34,057 bases of DNA from a virus. The stretch lies in IMG/VR virus record IMGVR_UViG_3300033571_005476, positions 1 through 34,057 of that record. One strand, 5' to 3'. The notes under the pieces are model-generated. The model saw nothing but the letters and a program-made list of their open reading frames with translations. It was not told the DNA's origin and did not search any database. Below, piece after piece: positions 13,217-22,280 of the stretch; positions within the stretch are counted from its first letter, which is position 1; every line of letters starts with the position of its first letter. The position numbers and the translations under genes were made by a program.

Positions 13217-13278
13217 CTTTTGAGAAACAAAAGAATAGAATTGAAATAAACCAATTAAAAAAACAAAGATTAAAATGA
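13000..13278 (+). CDS. Frameshift extension of the tail assembly chaperone, 92 aa
   Basis: This frame has no good start of its own: its first possible initiator is a TTG formed by the T-run itself. The protein sequence looks genuinely coding: an acidic linker (DTDSEDEQEQQ), then KRWGWYQSIYAVAKGDVTKF and a basic helical end (FLTFEKQKNRIEINQLKKQ). The joined product would be about 256 aa. The WGW-x-x-xIY-x-xAxGD pattern resembles conserved C-terminal parts of tail proteins in related phages. Its stop at 13278 forms an ATGA overlap with the next gene, which supports this frame as the functional one. Confidence 0.7.
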   Translation: MEFRKGVVGSYTQLFGDTDSEDEQEQQNDFSEENQFSKRWGWYQSIYAVAKGDVTKFDEVLRTELFTILNFLTFEKQKNRIEINQLKKQRLK

Positions 13279-13730
13279 GCGGATTTTACGACATAGTGAC
13301 AAAACTTTACGATAGTGTAAACAATGATAGTTTAGTTAACCAAACGACTAAGGGAGATTTAGCAAGTGTATTAAACAACAAACAAAACTTATTTCCATTA
13401 TGTCACATTATGGTTAACAGCTCAACATTTGATAAGCAAGTTTTAATCTTTAATATATCGGTTATTTGTATGGATTTGGTAGACTTTAGCAAGGACCAAA
13501 CAGTAACTTTATACACAGGTAATAACAACGAGGACGATGTAATGAATACTACATTATCAATACTAAATAGACTTTACGAAAGTATGTATAGAGGTTCTTT
13601 ATTCAGTGACTTATATCAGATTGAAAACGTGGCTAATTGTGAGCCTTTTTATGATAAGTTTGAAGAGAATGTAGCGGGTTGGACCATGACTTTTGATGTT
13701 ATTTGTGAAAATAGTATGGTTATATGTTAG
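13275..13730 (+). CDS. Putative tail terminator or minor tail protein, 151 aa
   Basis: The protein has alternating beta strands and helices and ends in a strand region (AGWTMTFDVICENS) like tail-terminator and tail-completion proteins of siphophages. Those cap the tail tube and join it to the head. The gene sits between the chaperone candidate and an HK97 gp10-like gene, as such proteins often do. Its start overlaps the chaperone extension by an ATGA. Family assignment is by pattern only. Confidence 0.5.
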   Translation: MSGFYDIVTKLYDSVNNDSLVNQTTKGDLASVLNNKQNLFPLCHIMVNSSTFDKQVLIFNISVICMDLVDFSKDQTVTLYTGNNNEDDVMNTTLSILNRLYESMYRGSLFSDLYQIENVANCEPFYDKFEENVAGWTMTFDVICENSMVIC

Positions 13731-14233
13731 AAACTGAAAAGGAATTAAAGAAGTTTCGTGACTACGTAATAAAAGAAAGTAGAACAAACCTTACAAAACT
13801 CAAAAAGAATAGCTCTAAAAAGCTTTATAATAGTTTAAAAGGTGAATATAAGTTAATGAAAAACTCATTTAGCTTATATTTCTCAATGGAGGATTACGGA
13901 CAGTTTCAGGATAAGGGTGTAAACGGTAAGGTAAAGCAATATGGTGCGCCTTATTCATACACTACTAAGATGCCACCACCGAGTAAATTAGATAAGTGGA
14001 TAGTTAGAAAAGGAATAGCACCAAAAGATAAGCAAGGTAAATTTATAAGTCGTAAAAGTTTACAATTCTTAATAGCACGTTCAATATATAGAAATGGTAT
14101 AAAACCAAGTCTATTTTTTACCAAACCATTTGAAGCTGCATTTAAAAGATTGCCTGAGGAATTAGTTACTAAATACGGTTTAGATGCTATTTCGTTATTT
14201 AACCAAACAGTAGAACAACCGAAAAAGAAATGA
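13724..14233 (+). CDS. HK97 gp10-like neck/tail protein, 169 aa
   Basis: The central YGQFQDKGVNG (64-74) followed by a proline-rich PPPSKLDKWIVRKG (86-99) and FFTKPFEAAFKRLPEEL (132-148) matches the HK97 gp10 family of neck or tail-completion proteins. Those have an aromatic Y-x-x-F/G-x-x-x-x-G core and a C-terminal helix pair. Such proteins help join the head to the tail. Overlaps with both neighbours (7 and 4 bases) support co-translation in the morphogenesis operon. Confidence 0.65.
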   Translation: MLETEKELKKFRDYVIKESRTNLTKLKKNSSKKLYNSLKGEYKLMKNSFSLYFSMEDYGQFQDKGVNGKVKQYGAPYSYTTKMPPPSKLDKWIVRKGIAPKDKQGKFISRKSLQFLIARSIYRNGIKPSLFFTKPFEAAFKRLPEELVTKYGLDAISLFNQTVEQPKKK

Positions 14234-15270
14234 GTACATTATTAACGAGAAGTCCTTATATAGTTGACATTACAAATGTAAATTTACAAGGTGGTAAAAT
14301 AGAGATATTTATTTGGAACTTAAATACAAGTGCGCCAACATTACCGCAATATACATTAAGTAAGTTAGTTCCTGCCTCAAATGTTGAAAGCGTTTATTTT
14401 GACATATCAAATTATATTAATGAATATATACAAATAATCAATTACAACATAGTCACTAATTTAGTTATTGATTTAGATTATAAAATGTATTGCAGCGTTA
14501 ACGTCAAGAGATACAAGTTGTTAGGTGGAACATATGTATATACAGATACAATTGGATTTGATTGTTTCAAAGGTTATATAGAGCAAAAAAACGGTATAAA
14601 TTTAGGTTATAGCAATTATTTATTAGATCAAAAATCTTACAACTATTATTATAGCGCTTCAAATGTCATACCTTCGGGAGACATTACTGCTTATATAGTG
14701 TCAGGTTTTAAAGTTGTTTACACTAATTTAAGAACATCAGCAACAATTACTAACACAATTTCTTCAACAGGCTGGAAAAATATTTATCGAGTTCATCCTA
14801 CTTACTTAGCAGATGGAAATAAATTTGAAATTATCGACAATACACTAACTGTAGTTGCGACATATTATTTTAGACCTATTGAAGAATGTAGATATACTCC
14901 AGTAACTTTAGATTTTATTAATAAATACGGAGCGTGGCAACGTGAATTTTTGTTTAAAAACTCAACCGATAGTATAAATGTAGAAAATCAAAGCTACAAA
15001 AACTATAGAGGCAATCCTATTTATTTTAATTCACAAGAAAATTTACTCACTACATTTAATACAAATGGAAATGAAAGTATTAAATGCAATACAGGGTGGG
15101 TTGATGAAGATTTTAAAGACAATCTTAAGCAAGTATTACTTAGTGATAGGATTTTGATTAATGATAGACCTGCAACAATTACAACTAAGCAAATTGAATT
15201 ACAGAAAAATATCAATAATAAGTTGATTAATTATTCATTAGACTTTCAATTTACAAATTCAATAATATGA
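14230..15270 (+). CDS. Tail structural protein, 346 aa
   Basis: A beta-rich protein with no signal peptide. It contains CRYTPVTLDFINKYGAWQRE (about 219-238), which resembles a segment seen in Bacteroidota phage tail proteins, and ends in strands (INYSLDFQFTNSII). Position before the large tail-tip candidate and in the same transcript points to a distal tail or baseplate part. No enzyme motif was seen. Confidence 0.55.
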   Translation: MSTLLTRSPYIVDITNVNLQGGKIEIFIWNLNTSAPTLPQYTLSKLVPASNVESVYFDISNYINEYIQIINYNIVTNLVIDLDYKMYCSVNVKRYKLLGGTYVYTDTIGFDCFKGYIEQKNGINLGYSNYLLDQKSYNYYYSASNVIPSGDITAYIVSGFKVVYTNLRTSATITNTISSTGWKNIYRVHPTYLADGNKFEIIDNTLTVVATYYFRPIEECRYTPVTLDFINKYGAWQREFLFKNSTDSINVENQSYKNYRGNPIYFNSQENLLTTFNTNGNESIKCNTGWVDEDFKDNLKQVLLSDRILINDRPATITTKQIELQKNINNKLINYSLDFQFTNSII

Positions 15271-17324
15271 AGCGACAAGTAGATATATACATTGAAGGAA
15301 CAACGGTAAATGACTATTTAAAGTTAGATTTATTTGAAGATGAGAAAATAAATATTTCAAGTTCAATTCAAAATGTACAGGATATTTCAAAAGTTTACAC
15401 AGATTTTACGCAGAGTTTTACTGTACCTGCTTCTGAAAATAACAATAAAATCTTTGAATATTTTTACCAAAATGACTTAGATAATGCTATAGATCATAAT
15501 TTGAGAAGATTTGCCTACATTGAAATAGGTTTAGTTCCCTTTCGTACTGGCAAAATTCAATTAGAAGGTAGTAGCGTAAAAAATGGAAAAGTACAACATT
15601 ATTCGATTACTTTCTATGGTGATTTAATTAGTCTTAAAGATACTTTTGGAATTAAAAAAATAGGTGATTTAAATTATTCATTTGTAACAGAAATCCAAAC
15701 AGGTACAGATGTTAAGGATAGAATTACAGATACTTTGACTGATTACGATATACGCTATCCATTAATATCGAGCCAAAACATTTGGAGTTACCAAGATGGA
15801 AATAGTACGGATATAACAACTTCAATAGGACGTATAGATTCAAGAGAGTTATTTCCTGCAATAAAAGTAAGTAAGATATTCCAAGCTATAGAAAATGATT
15901 TTGGCTTAACTTTTCAATCTACTTTTTTACAAAGTGAAAGATTTAAAAAATTGTTTTTGTGGTGTAAGAATATTGATGACCCAACATTAAAGCAATATAA
16001 AAAAGACTTAACGTATAACTATATTCAATTTATTGCAGGAACGGGAGGTATAGCTCCAAGACTTATTTATAGTGATCCAAGTTTCGCAAGTGGGGAATTT
16101 AACTTGACAAGTTTAAACAATGGCAAGCCTTTATTGTCTGAGGTTTATTTTTCGTTAAATTATACTACAACTCCTGCTATATTAGGTATTGAAATATACA
16201 GAAATGGTGTATATCATTCGACACAATATGTTAACGCAACGAGTGCTAATTCTGTAAAGATTTATTCTGTTAATGGAAATACATATGATGAAAAGATAAG
16301 CTTTAAAATTTCATCAGATATATTCACAACAATTAAATACAGTATAAGAGTAAACCAAACTTCAACTTATACGGTTACTGTTGGTAATGTAACTTATCAA
16401 TTTTTTAATGATTACGGTGGTACTATAGTAGGACAGAGTAGCACTTTTAATATTAATACTGCATATACAAGTATAGCATCTAATATGCCTGATATAACGA
16501 TAGCAGATTTTTTTAGTGGAATATTAAAACAATTTAACTTAACTTGTTATTCAGTTGGTGTTGATACTTTTCAAATTGAACCTTTGGATCATTGGTATAG
16601 CAAAGGAGCAGTTATTGACGTTACTAAATATGTTGATATAGATACTATTTCAGTTGATCGTTTACCATTGTATAAAAAAGTAGCTTTTAATTATCAAAAA
16701 AGTGAAAGTTTTTTAAATAGACAGTTTGGAAACGCATCAGGAAAAGAGTGGGGAGATATATCAAATGATTACCCTTATGACGGTGGCGATTACAATATTA
16801 GTGTACCGTTTGAAAATCTACAATTTTATAAGTTTAAAAGTGGAATTTATGCTTTTCAAGTTGGTTATGCCTTAACAAATGCTCCTGATTTTAAACCTTA
16901 TGTGCCTAAACCTGTGTTATTATATTATACTTCCGCAGCAAGTGCTAATATAAAGTTTTATAATGGCACAACAGAAAGCACCCTGTCAAATGTAGCTTTG
17001 TTTGGTCAGGATTTGGTTTATAATAATCAAGTTTATTCGCTTAATTTTTCAAGTGACAATTCAACATGGTTTGAAACATTAATCAATAACTCATTATTTG
17101 CAACTTACTACTTCGGTTATTTAGCTAACTTATTTAACACAAAAAATAGATTAACAAAAATAAAGGCTTATTTTCCAATAGGTTTAATCACCTCGTTACG
17201 TTTGAACGATAGACTCATTATACAAGATAAGCGTTATATTATAAATAGTATAAATTCAGATATAACGACTGGAGAAGTTAGTTTAGAATTAATTAATGAT
17301 TTAAGACAAGTTGTAAATTTATGA
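15267..17324 (+). CDS. Large tail-tip/baseplate protein, 685 aa
   Basis: A long beta-rich structural protein. The N-terminal DLFEDEKINISSSIQNVQD followed by DISKVYTDFTQSFTVPASEN and NNKIFEYFYQND is a hallmark of a tail protein common in Bacteroidota phages. The remainder has many short strands and loops, with aromatic repeats such as LSLNFS-like motifs. It may be the tail hub (Tal-like), but no clear peptidase or lysozyme motif is visible. ATGA overlaps at both ends place it inside the tail operon. Confidence 0.6.
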   Translation: MKRQVDIYIEGTTVNDYLKLDLFEDEKINISSSIQNVQDISKVYTDFTQSFTVPASENNNKIFEYFYQNDLDNAIDHNLRRFAYIEIGLVPFRTGKIQLEGSSVKNGKVQHYSITFYGDLISLKDTFGIKKIGDLNYSFVTEIQTGTDVKDRITDTLTDYDIRYPLISSQNIWSYQDGNSTDITTSIGRIDSRELFPAIKVSKIFQAIENDFGLTFQSTFLQSERFKKLFLWCKNIDDPTLKQYKKDLTYNYIQFIAGTGGIAPRLIYSDPSFASGEFNLTSLNNGKPLLSEVYFSLNYTTTPAILGIEIYRNGVYHSTQYVNATSANSVKIYSVNGNTYDEKISFKISSDIFTTIKYSIRVNQTSTYTVTVGNVTYQFFNDYGGTIVGQSSTFNINTAYTSIASNMPDITIADFFSGILKQFNLTCYSVGVDTFQIEPLDHWYSKGAVIDVTKYVDIDTISVDRLPLYKKVAFNYQKSESFLNRQFGNASGKEWGDISNDYPYDGGDYNISVPFENLQFYKFKSGIYAFQVGYALTNAPDFKPYVPKPVLLYYTSAASANIKFYNGTTESTLSNVALFGQDLVYNNQVYSLNFSSDNSTWFETLINNSLFATYYFGYLANLFNTKNRLTKIKAYFPIGLITSLRLNDRLIIQDKRYIINSINSDITTGEVSLELINDLRQVVNL

Positions 17325-17632
17325 TATATTACATAGATGGGTTAATTTTTAACCAAACAAACGTAAACGGTGTAAACATAGTAGGCAGTGCAGGAGTCAC
17401 TCCAGTACCTTCTAATATAACAGAAGATACATTGATTGAAGTAACTATTGCAGATGATCCAAATCCTATCTTTAACTTTAGAGGTGAGGAAACTGAATAT
17501 CTTATAAAGTCTGAGGATGATGGCTACTTATTACGCAGTGAACAAGGCGAGGTTTTCGCTCCATACCTTGAATTTAATTGGACCAACACATTTGGCGAAT
17601 CGTTAACAGAATCATTTTTAATTAATATATGA
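17321..17632 (+). CDS. Putative minor tail protein, 103 aa
   Basis: A beta-rich, acidic protein (EDTLIEVTIADDPNP, then LRSEQGEVFAPYLEFNW). It overlaps the tail-tip gene by four bases and a small gene by another four. No family recognised. Its position suggests a minor part of the tail tip. Confidence 0.5.
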   Translation: MIYYIDGLIFNQTNVNGVNIVGSAGVTPVPSNITEDTLIEVTIADDPNPIFNFRGEETEYLIKSEDDGYLLRSEQGEVFAPYLEFNWTNTFGESLTESFLINI

Positions 17633-17787
17633 AAAATCTATTACAATTATTATCAATTTCTAACTTTTTTGGCGAGTCTGAAAATATAGATATTGCAAAG
17701 GGTATTAATGAGATACCTAAAACAACAGCGGAAGCATTTAAACAAGGTGTTAGAAAAATAAAATCTAGAAAATATGGCAGAAACTAA
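17629..17787 (+). CDS. Hypothetical protein, 52 aa, before the tape measure
   Basis: ATG 17629 (in an ATGA overlap) to TAA 17785-17787, overlapping the tape-measure start by 14 bases. The product is a small amphipathic protein with a hydrophobic N-terminus (MKNLLQLLSISNFFGESE) and a basic C-terminus (GVRKIKSRKYGRN). A second chaperone-like role is conceivable from its position alone. It could also be a membrane-active or leader peptide. Confidence 0.5.
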   Translation: MKNLLQLLSISNFFGESENIDIAKGINEIPKTTAEAFKQGVRKIKSRKYGRN

Positions 17788-19636
17788 GACAGTTAATTTA
17801 AATGTAGAAACAAATTTAGGTAGTTTAAAGAGCCAATTAAAAACAGCTCAAAAAGAAGTTGAGGCCTTATCCGAAAAGTTTGGGGTAACGTCTAAAGAAG
17901 CAACAAACGCAGCGAGAAAAGCTGCAGAATTAAAAGATGCAATTGGAGATGCAAAAGCTTTAACAGATGCATTCAATCCAGACGCTAAATTTAACGCTTT
18001 ATCTAGTTCATTAGGTGGTGTTGTTAGTGGCTTTTCAGCTTATCAGGGCGCTTTAGGGTTAGTTGGTGTTGAGTCTAAGGATTTAGAAGAACAACTTTTA
18101 AAAATTCAAAGCGCAATGGCCTTATCTCAAGGTTTACAAGGATTGGGAGAAGCTAGAGATTCATTTAAGCAATTAGGCGCAGTTGTTAAAAATGTATTTA
18201 CAGGTATAAAAGGGGCAATTGGGGCGACAGGAATTGGGTTACTAGTCATAGGTGTTGGTGCGCTTGTAAGTAATTGGAAAGAACTTACAAAATGGGTTGA
18301 AAAGTCTTTTCCTGCATTCTCAAAAATAGGTGATTTCTTTAGTAACTTTAAGCAGGTTGCGAGTGGAACTATTAATTCAGTAATTGCAGGTTTTAAAGTT
18401 GTTGCACAAGTTTTAGGAGATATTTTTAGAGGTGATTTTTCAAAGGCTTTAAAGGATGCTAAAAATGTTGGTAGTCAAATGTCTGAGGCTTATAATAAAG
18501 GTTTCGAAGAAAAAGACAGAGAGCTAAAAACTGAACGATATATTAAGCAAAAAACTTTTGAACTAGCATTAGAAAAAGCAAAAGGTAAGGACATTTTAGA
18601 TGAACAATTAAAATTACAACGTAAACAATTAAGCTTATTAGATAAAGGTAGTGAAGATTATAACGCAAAACTTATAGAGATTGAAGAAACCAAAACTTCT
18701 ATTCGTGAACGTGAACAAGCTAAACAAGATAAAATTGAGGAAGAAGCTAAAAAAAGACGTGAAAAGTTAGCAGAAGATAAAAAAGCCGCTGATAAAAAAG
18801 CGCAGGAAGATGCTGAAAAACATAAAAAAGAATTAATTGACAATGCTAATGATTTAAATGATGCTTTAATAGCAAGCGATAAGGCAAGAAAGGATCAAGC
18901 TAAAAAAGATCAACAAGATATTTTTGATAATAAAAAAGGATTTCTTCAAGCTAGTATAATAATAAATGAAAATGACATATTATCAAAAAGAAAATTATTA
19001 GAAGTTGAAAAAGATATATTACTGCAAAATGAAGAGTTAACTCAGGGTGAAATTGCAGCTATAAATGCTAAATATAGAAAAGATAGAGAGCAATTAGATA
19101 AAGATGAACTAGCAAAGAAAAAAGTTTTAGAAGGTCAAAAAATAGATGCGGTTCAAAATACACTTTCTACGATTGGAAATTTAGCAGAATTATTCGCAGG
19201 TAAATCTAGAAAACAACAAGAAACAGCATTTAAAATCCAAAAGGCCGTTAATATAGCAAATGCAACTATAGATACTTACAAAGCTGCTACAGGTGCTTAT
19301 TCTTCTTTGTCGGCTATTCCTGTAGTTGGGCCTGCATTAGGTATTGCTGCAGCAGGTTTGGCTTTAAGTGCAGGTTTGTTAAATGTTAAAAAAATATCAT
19401 CTACAAAATTCGATAGCGGTGGTGCTACAGGTGGTGGTGGTGGTGGCGCTACAAGTGGTGGTGGTGGTGCAACTACTGGCAACGTTATAACTCCAAACTT
19501 TAACATAGTAGGCGCAAATGGAACAAATCAATTAGAACAATTAAAACAAGCACCAATACAAGCCTATGTTGTAAGTGGTGAAATGTCAACTCAACAATCA
19601 TTAGATAGAAACAGATTAAGAAACGCAACGTTATAA
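17774..19636 (+). CDS. Tail tape measure protein, 620 aa
   Basis: The longest-range helical protein in the tail cluster. It begins with heptad-rich helices (TNLGSLKSQLKTAQKEVEAL), contains hydrophobic, membrane-like segments (about 143-165, GAIGATGIGLLVIGVGALV; and around 510-540, SAIPVVGPALGIAAAGLAL), and has a long charged coiled coil (about 255-460, rich in Lys, Glu and Ala). A Gly-rich linker follows near 545-570. This is the composition of a tape measure, which sets tail length and enters the cell envelope with the DNA. By the usual 0.15 nm per residue a tail of roughly 90 nm is expected. Confidence 0.9.
   Translation: MAETKTVNLNVETNLGSLKSQLKTAQKEVEALSEKFGVTSKEATNAARKAAELKDAIGDAKALTDAFNPDAKFNALSSSLGGVVSGFSAYQGALGLVGVESKDLEEQLLKIQSAMALSQGLQGLGEARDSFKQLGAVVKNVFTGIKGAIGATGIGLLVIGVGALVSNWKELTKWVEKSFPAFSKIGDFFSNFKQVASGTINSVIAGFKVVAQVLGDIFRGDFSKALKDAKNVGSQMSEAYNKGFEEKDRELKTERYIKQKTFELALEKAKGKDILDEQLKLQRKQLSLLDKGSEDYNAKLIEIEETKTSIREREQAKQDKIEEEAKKRREKLAEDKKAADKKAQEDAEKHKKELIDNANDLNDALIASDKARKDQAKKDQQDIFDNKKGFLQASIIINENDILSKRKLLEVEKDILLQNEELTQGEIAAINAKYRKDREQLDKDELAKKKVLEGQKIDAVQNTLSTIGNLAELFAGKSRKQQETAFKIQKAVNIANATIDTYKAATGAYSSLSAIPVVGPALGIAAAGLALSAGLLNVKKISSTKFDSGGATGGGGGGATSGGGGATTGNVITPNFNIVGANGTNQLEQLKQAPIQAYVVSGEMSTQQSLDRNRLRNATL
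19417..19470. repeat. Low-complexity GGT repeat in the tape measure
   Basis: A run of GGT/GGC codons interspersed with GCT ACA encodes GGATGGGGGGATSGGGGA. It is a flexible glycine linker between the coiled-coil body and the C-terminus of the tape measure. Slippage in such repeats could vary tape length between isolates. Confidence 0.7.
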
Positions 19637-19640
19637 GAAC

Positions 19641-20231
19641 ATGAAAAAAGAACTACAAACAATCGAGTTAACAATTAAAGATGAACTAAAAGAAGGGGTT
19701 TTTGCTATTAGTTTTGTCGACGCTCCGGCCATAGAAGAACCTTTTTTAATGCTTAATGCTTTAGAAGTACAACTAAAAGTAATTGATGAGGAAAAAAGGG
19801 AGGTTATAGGCTTAGCTTTGGTCCCAAATAAGAAGATTTTAAGACGTAAAAACGACGTAGAATTTAATATTGAGTTTTCAGAACAAACAATAGAAAAAGT
19901 TCAAGAGCTTTATATGAAGAATTTACGTGCAAATAACGTAACTATTGACCATGAAAAGCCAGTTAATGGAGTTAGTCTTATTGAAAGTTGGATTGTAGAA
20001 GATCCTAAAAACGACAAATCAAATATATATGGCTTAAATGCCGTTAAGGGTGCATGGGTTGTAAAGATGAAAATCTACAATGATGAAGTTTACGAAGGTG
20101 TAAAGTTGGGTAAATTTAACGGATTTTCAATCGAAGGTATGTTTGATGGTTTGGACCAACTTAAAATGAGTGAACAAACAGAAGAAGAAAAACTAATTGA
20201 AGAAATTAAAAGTTTGTTAGATAAATTATGA
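19641..20231 (+). CDS. Prohead serine protease, XkdF/Peptidase_S78_2 type, 196 aa
   Basis: ISFVDAPAIEEPF (23-35), VIGLALVPNKKILR (55-68), the histidine region TIDHEKPVNG (101-110), ESWIVEDP (115-122), KGAWVVKMKIYNDEVYEGVK (136-155) and GFSIEG (161-166) follow the XkdF-like Peptidase_S78_2 pattern. His104 and Ser163 are the likely catalytic residues. The enzyme should cleave scaffold or capsid N-terminal parts during head maturation. It begins the head-gene block after the tape measure, which is itself unusual: the protease normally lies next to the portal and capsid. Confidence 0.8.
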   Translation: MKKELQTIELTIKDELKEGVFAISFVDAPAIEEPFLMLNALEVQLKVIDEEKREVIGLALVPNKKILRRKNDVEFNIEFSEQTIEKVQELYMKNLRANNVTIDHEKPVNGVSLIESWIVEDPKNDKSNIYGLNAVKGAWVVKMKIYNDEVYEGVKLGKFNGFSIEGMFDGLDQLKMSEQTEEEKLIEEIKSLLDKL

Positions 20232-20467
20232 TTGATTTAAATTATAATAGGCGGTTTAAAGAAGCTAATAGTATAGATCATAACGACTATATCTATTATG
20301 ATAACGGTACTCAAATTTTACAACGTATATCATATACTGATTTTAAAACAAATACTTACAATACTATTTTAAATGGCGGTGTAAATAATATAGATGAAGA
20401 TGTGCCACAATTAATAGGTGGTTTTCATGGAATATCAAAAAATTCAAATACATTAAATAATGAATAA
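20228..20467 (+). CDS. Hypothetical protein, 79 aa
   Basis: A small, Tyr- and Asn-rich protein (YIYYDNGTQILQRISYTDF) with no recognised family. It overlaps the protease gene by four bases and the following fibre-like gene by eight. It may be a minor virion protein, from position. Confidence 0.45.
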   Translation: MIDLNYNRRFKEANSIDHNDYIYYDNGTQILQRISYTDFKTNTYNTILNGGVNNIDEDVPQLIGGFHGISKNSNTLNNE

Positions 20468-21491
20468 CGAAACAAGGAGAATATTAATAAAAAAGGGTAC
20501 AGGAATAGCAACCGTTCCAAGTAGTTCGGATCATTCAGACGGAACCTGGTTATCTACTGATATTTATATAGGCGAGTTCTATATGAATACTACAAATGGA
20601 AAAATTTACACACGTACAGCAAGTGGAATAGAGGAGATTATTTACGATGTTGCAGACTTTGAAGTTTTAGCAAATAAAGCGACAAATTTCACTACAATAA
20701 ACAACACTAAATATCCAACTACGCAAGCAGTAGAAAACCAAATTGATGCTAAACTATTAGCGGAAAATTATTGGATAGTTGGAAGTTCAGAAATACAAAG
20801 AGGTTATAGAGCGCAAAATAACTCAACAACTATTATAGCAGAAAATATAGCGACAGGAACTTTACAAGGAACTTCTACTGCGGTGGCAATTTCAAATACT
20901 TCTATTCAAACTAAAAAAACACGTTTAAAAATTGGAGTTTCAACTCCTGCTGCAAATGGTATTTGTGGATATCGTTCGACAAGTGCTTTTAATCTTATAA
21001 ATGTAGGTTGGAGGATGACTGTAGGTTTTGGAGTTTCGGACACTGCTTATAACTCAGGAGCAAGACAATTTTACGGAATGACTGCAAATACTGCTTCATT
21101 AGGTTTATCCTCAACCGTAACCGTTGAAAGTTTGGTAAACATAGTCGGTATTGGTTCAGATGCTGCAGATACTAACTTACAAATATTTCATAACGATGGT
21201 ACAGGCACGGCAACAAAAATAGATTTAGGAGTTAATTTTCCTGCAAATCGTACAAGTGGAGCAGCTGCTACTGATTTCTTTGTTATGGATTTGTATAATC
21301 CTTTTAATTCATCTACAGTTTACTATAAAGTAGTTTCATTAGAAAATAATTTTACAGCCACAGGTTCGATAACAACAAATTTACCAAGTGACACTACTGC
21401 TATAACTATTCAAGGATGCCGTACAAGTGGTGCAACGTCAAACGCTTGTAGTTTTGATATGTCACAATTAACATTAAATTGCTTATCATGA
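20460..21491 (+). CDS. Putative head or tail fibre protein, 343 aa
   Basis: The N-terminus (TDIYIGEFYMNTTNGKIYTR, 32-51) and KYPTTQAVENQIDAKLL (about 83-99) are like the virion-anchoring parts of Bacteroidota phage fibre proteins. The rest is a Ser/Thr/Gly-rich beta domain without enzyme motifs, ending in SCSFDMSQLTL-like strands, probably receptor-binding. Lying between the protease and the scaffold candidate, it could be a capsid fibre and not a tail fibre. Confidence 0.5.
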   Translation: MNNETRRILIKKGTGIATVPSSSDHSDGTWLSTDIYIGEFYMNTTNGKIYTRTASGIEEIIYDVADFEVLANKATNFTTINNTKYPTTQAVENQIDAKLLAENYWIVGSSEIQRGYRAQNNSTTIIAENIATGTLQGTSTAVAISNTSIQTKKTRLKIGVSTPAANGICGYRSTSAFNLINVGWRMTVGFGVSDTAYNSGARQFYGMTANTASLGLSSTVTVESLVNIVGIGSDAADTNLQIFHNDGTGTATKIDLGVNFPANRTSGAAATDFFVMDLYNPFNSSTVYYKVVSLENNFTATGSITTNLPSDTTAITIQGCRTSGATSNACSFDMSQLTLNCLS

Positions 21492-21637
21492 TAGAAGTAA
21501 TACAAGACATAAGAGGTTCCTATACCTATGTAGAAAGTACTTATTTAAATGTTATTAAAGTAGGTAACGAGGTTTTAAATGCTGATGTAAGTAGTGAAAT
21601 AACTATACAAGAGAATATAATAAATGATTACATTTAA
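21488..21637 (+). CDS. Hypothetical protein, 49 aa
   Basis: ATG 21488 (ATGA overlap with the fibre gene) to TAA 21635-21637. The product is short, acidic and beta-rich (SYTYVESTYLNVIKVGNEVL). No family recognised. It ends before a 62-base non-coding gap that shows no clear promoter or terminator. Confidence 0.5.
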   Translation: MIEVIQDIRGSYTYVESTYLNVIKVGNEVLNADVSSEITIQENIINDYI

Positions 21638-21699
21638 TTGTAAATAAGCAAGTTAAGTAAATAAATAGAAACAAATATAAATTTAATCGTTAAAATGGT

Positions 21700-22269
21700 A
21701 TGAACAAAGAAGTAAAAAAAGCAATTAAAACATTAAAAACATTTTTGGGAATGGAGACAAAATTAGAGGATATGCCTTTAGCAGATGGAATGACAACTAT
21801 ACAAGCTGATATGTTTGAAGTTGGAGAAGCGGTTTTTATCGTCGTTGATGAAGCGGAGCCAGTACCTTTGCCAGTAGGAGAATACGAGTTAGCAGATGGT
21901 AGAATGTTAGTTGTGGAAGTTGAAGGAGTTATCGCTGCAATCAATGAAGTTGAAGAAGAAACAGAAGAAGTAGAGCCAACAGAAGTTCCTGTAGAAGCTG
22001 AAAAAGTAGCGCCACAACAAACTACTGCAAAAAAGATTATTAAATCAACAACTGAGGAGCAACATTTTTCTAAATTAGAAGCTAAAATTGAAGAATTAGA
22101 AGCTAAAATTTTAGAACTTTCAAAAGTTGATGAAGTTATCGAAGTAGTTAAAGAGGTTGTAGAATTGGAAGAAATTAAACCAATCAAACATAATCCTGAA
22201 AACAAATCAGTAAATAACAAACCTTTAACTCCGTTAGAGAAATTTAGAGCTAGTAAATTAAACAATTAA
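21700..22269 (+). CDS. Candidate capsid scaffolding protein, 189 aa
   Basis: The N-terminal half is a small beta domain (ADMFEVGEAVFIVVDEAEPV, then VGEYELADGRMLVVEVEG). The second half is a Glu/Val-rich linker and a strong coiled coil (LEAKIEELEAKILELSKVDE), ending with a basic tail. The gene is immediately upstream of the major capsid gene, where scaffolds lie, and scaffold proteins are typically acidic and helical. A protease gene is present to remove it. The N-terminal domain is not a scaffold feature I know, so another head role is possible. Confidence 0.6.
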   Translation: MNKEVKKAIKTLKTFLGMETKLEDMPLADGMTTIQADMFEVGEAVFIVVDEAEPVPLPVGEYELADGRMLVVEVEGVIAAINEVEEETEEVEPTEVPVEAEKVAPQQTTAKKIIKSTTEEQHFSKLEAKIEELEAKILELSKVDEVIEVVKEVVELEEIKPIKHNPENKSVNNKPLTPLEKFRASKLNN

Positions 22270-22280
22270 ATAAATAAAAC

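Noticed and set aside
19297-19506. Proline-rich minus-strand frame
   Set aside because: It is the complement of the glycine-rich repeat of the tape measure.
21690-22265. A 191-codon open frame on the minus strand
   Set aside because: It is the complement of the scaffold candidate; its Ser/Thr-rich, low-complexity product is typical of an antisense shadow.
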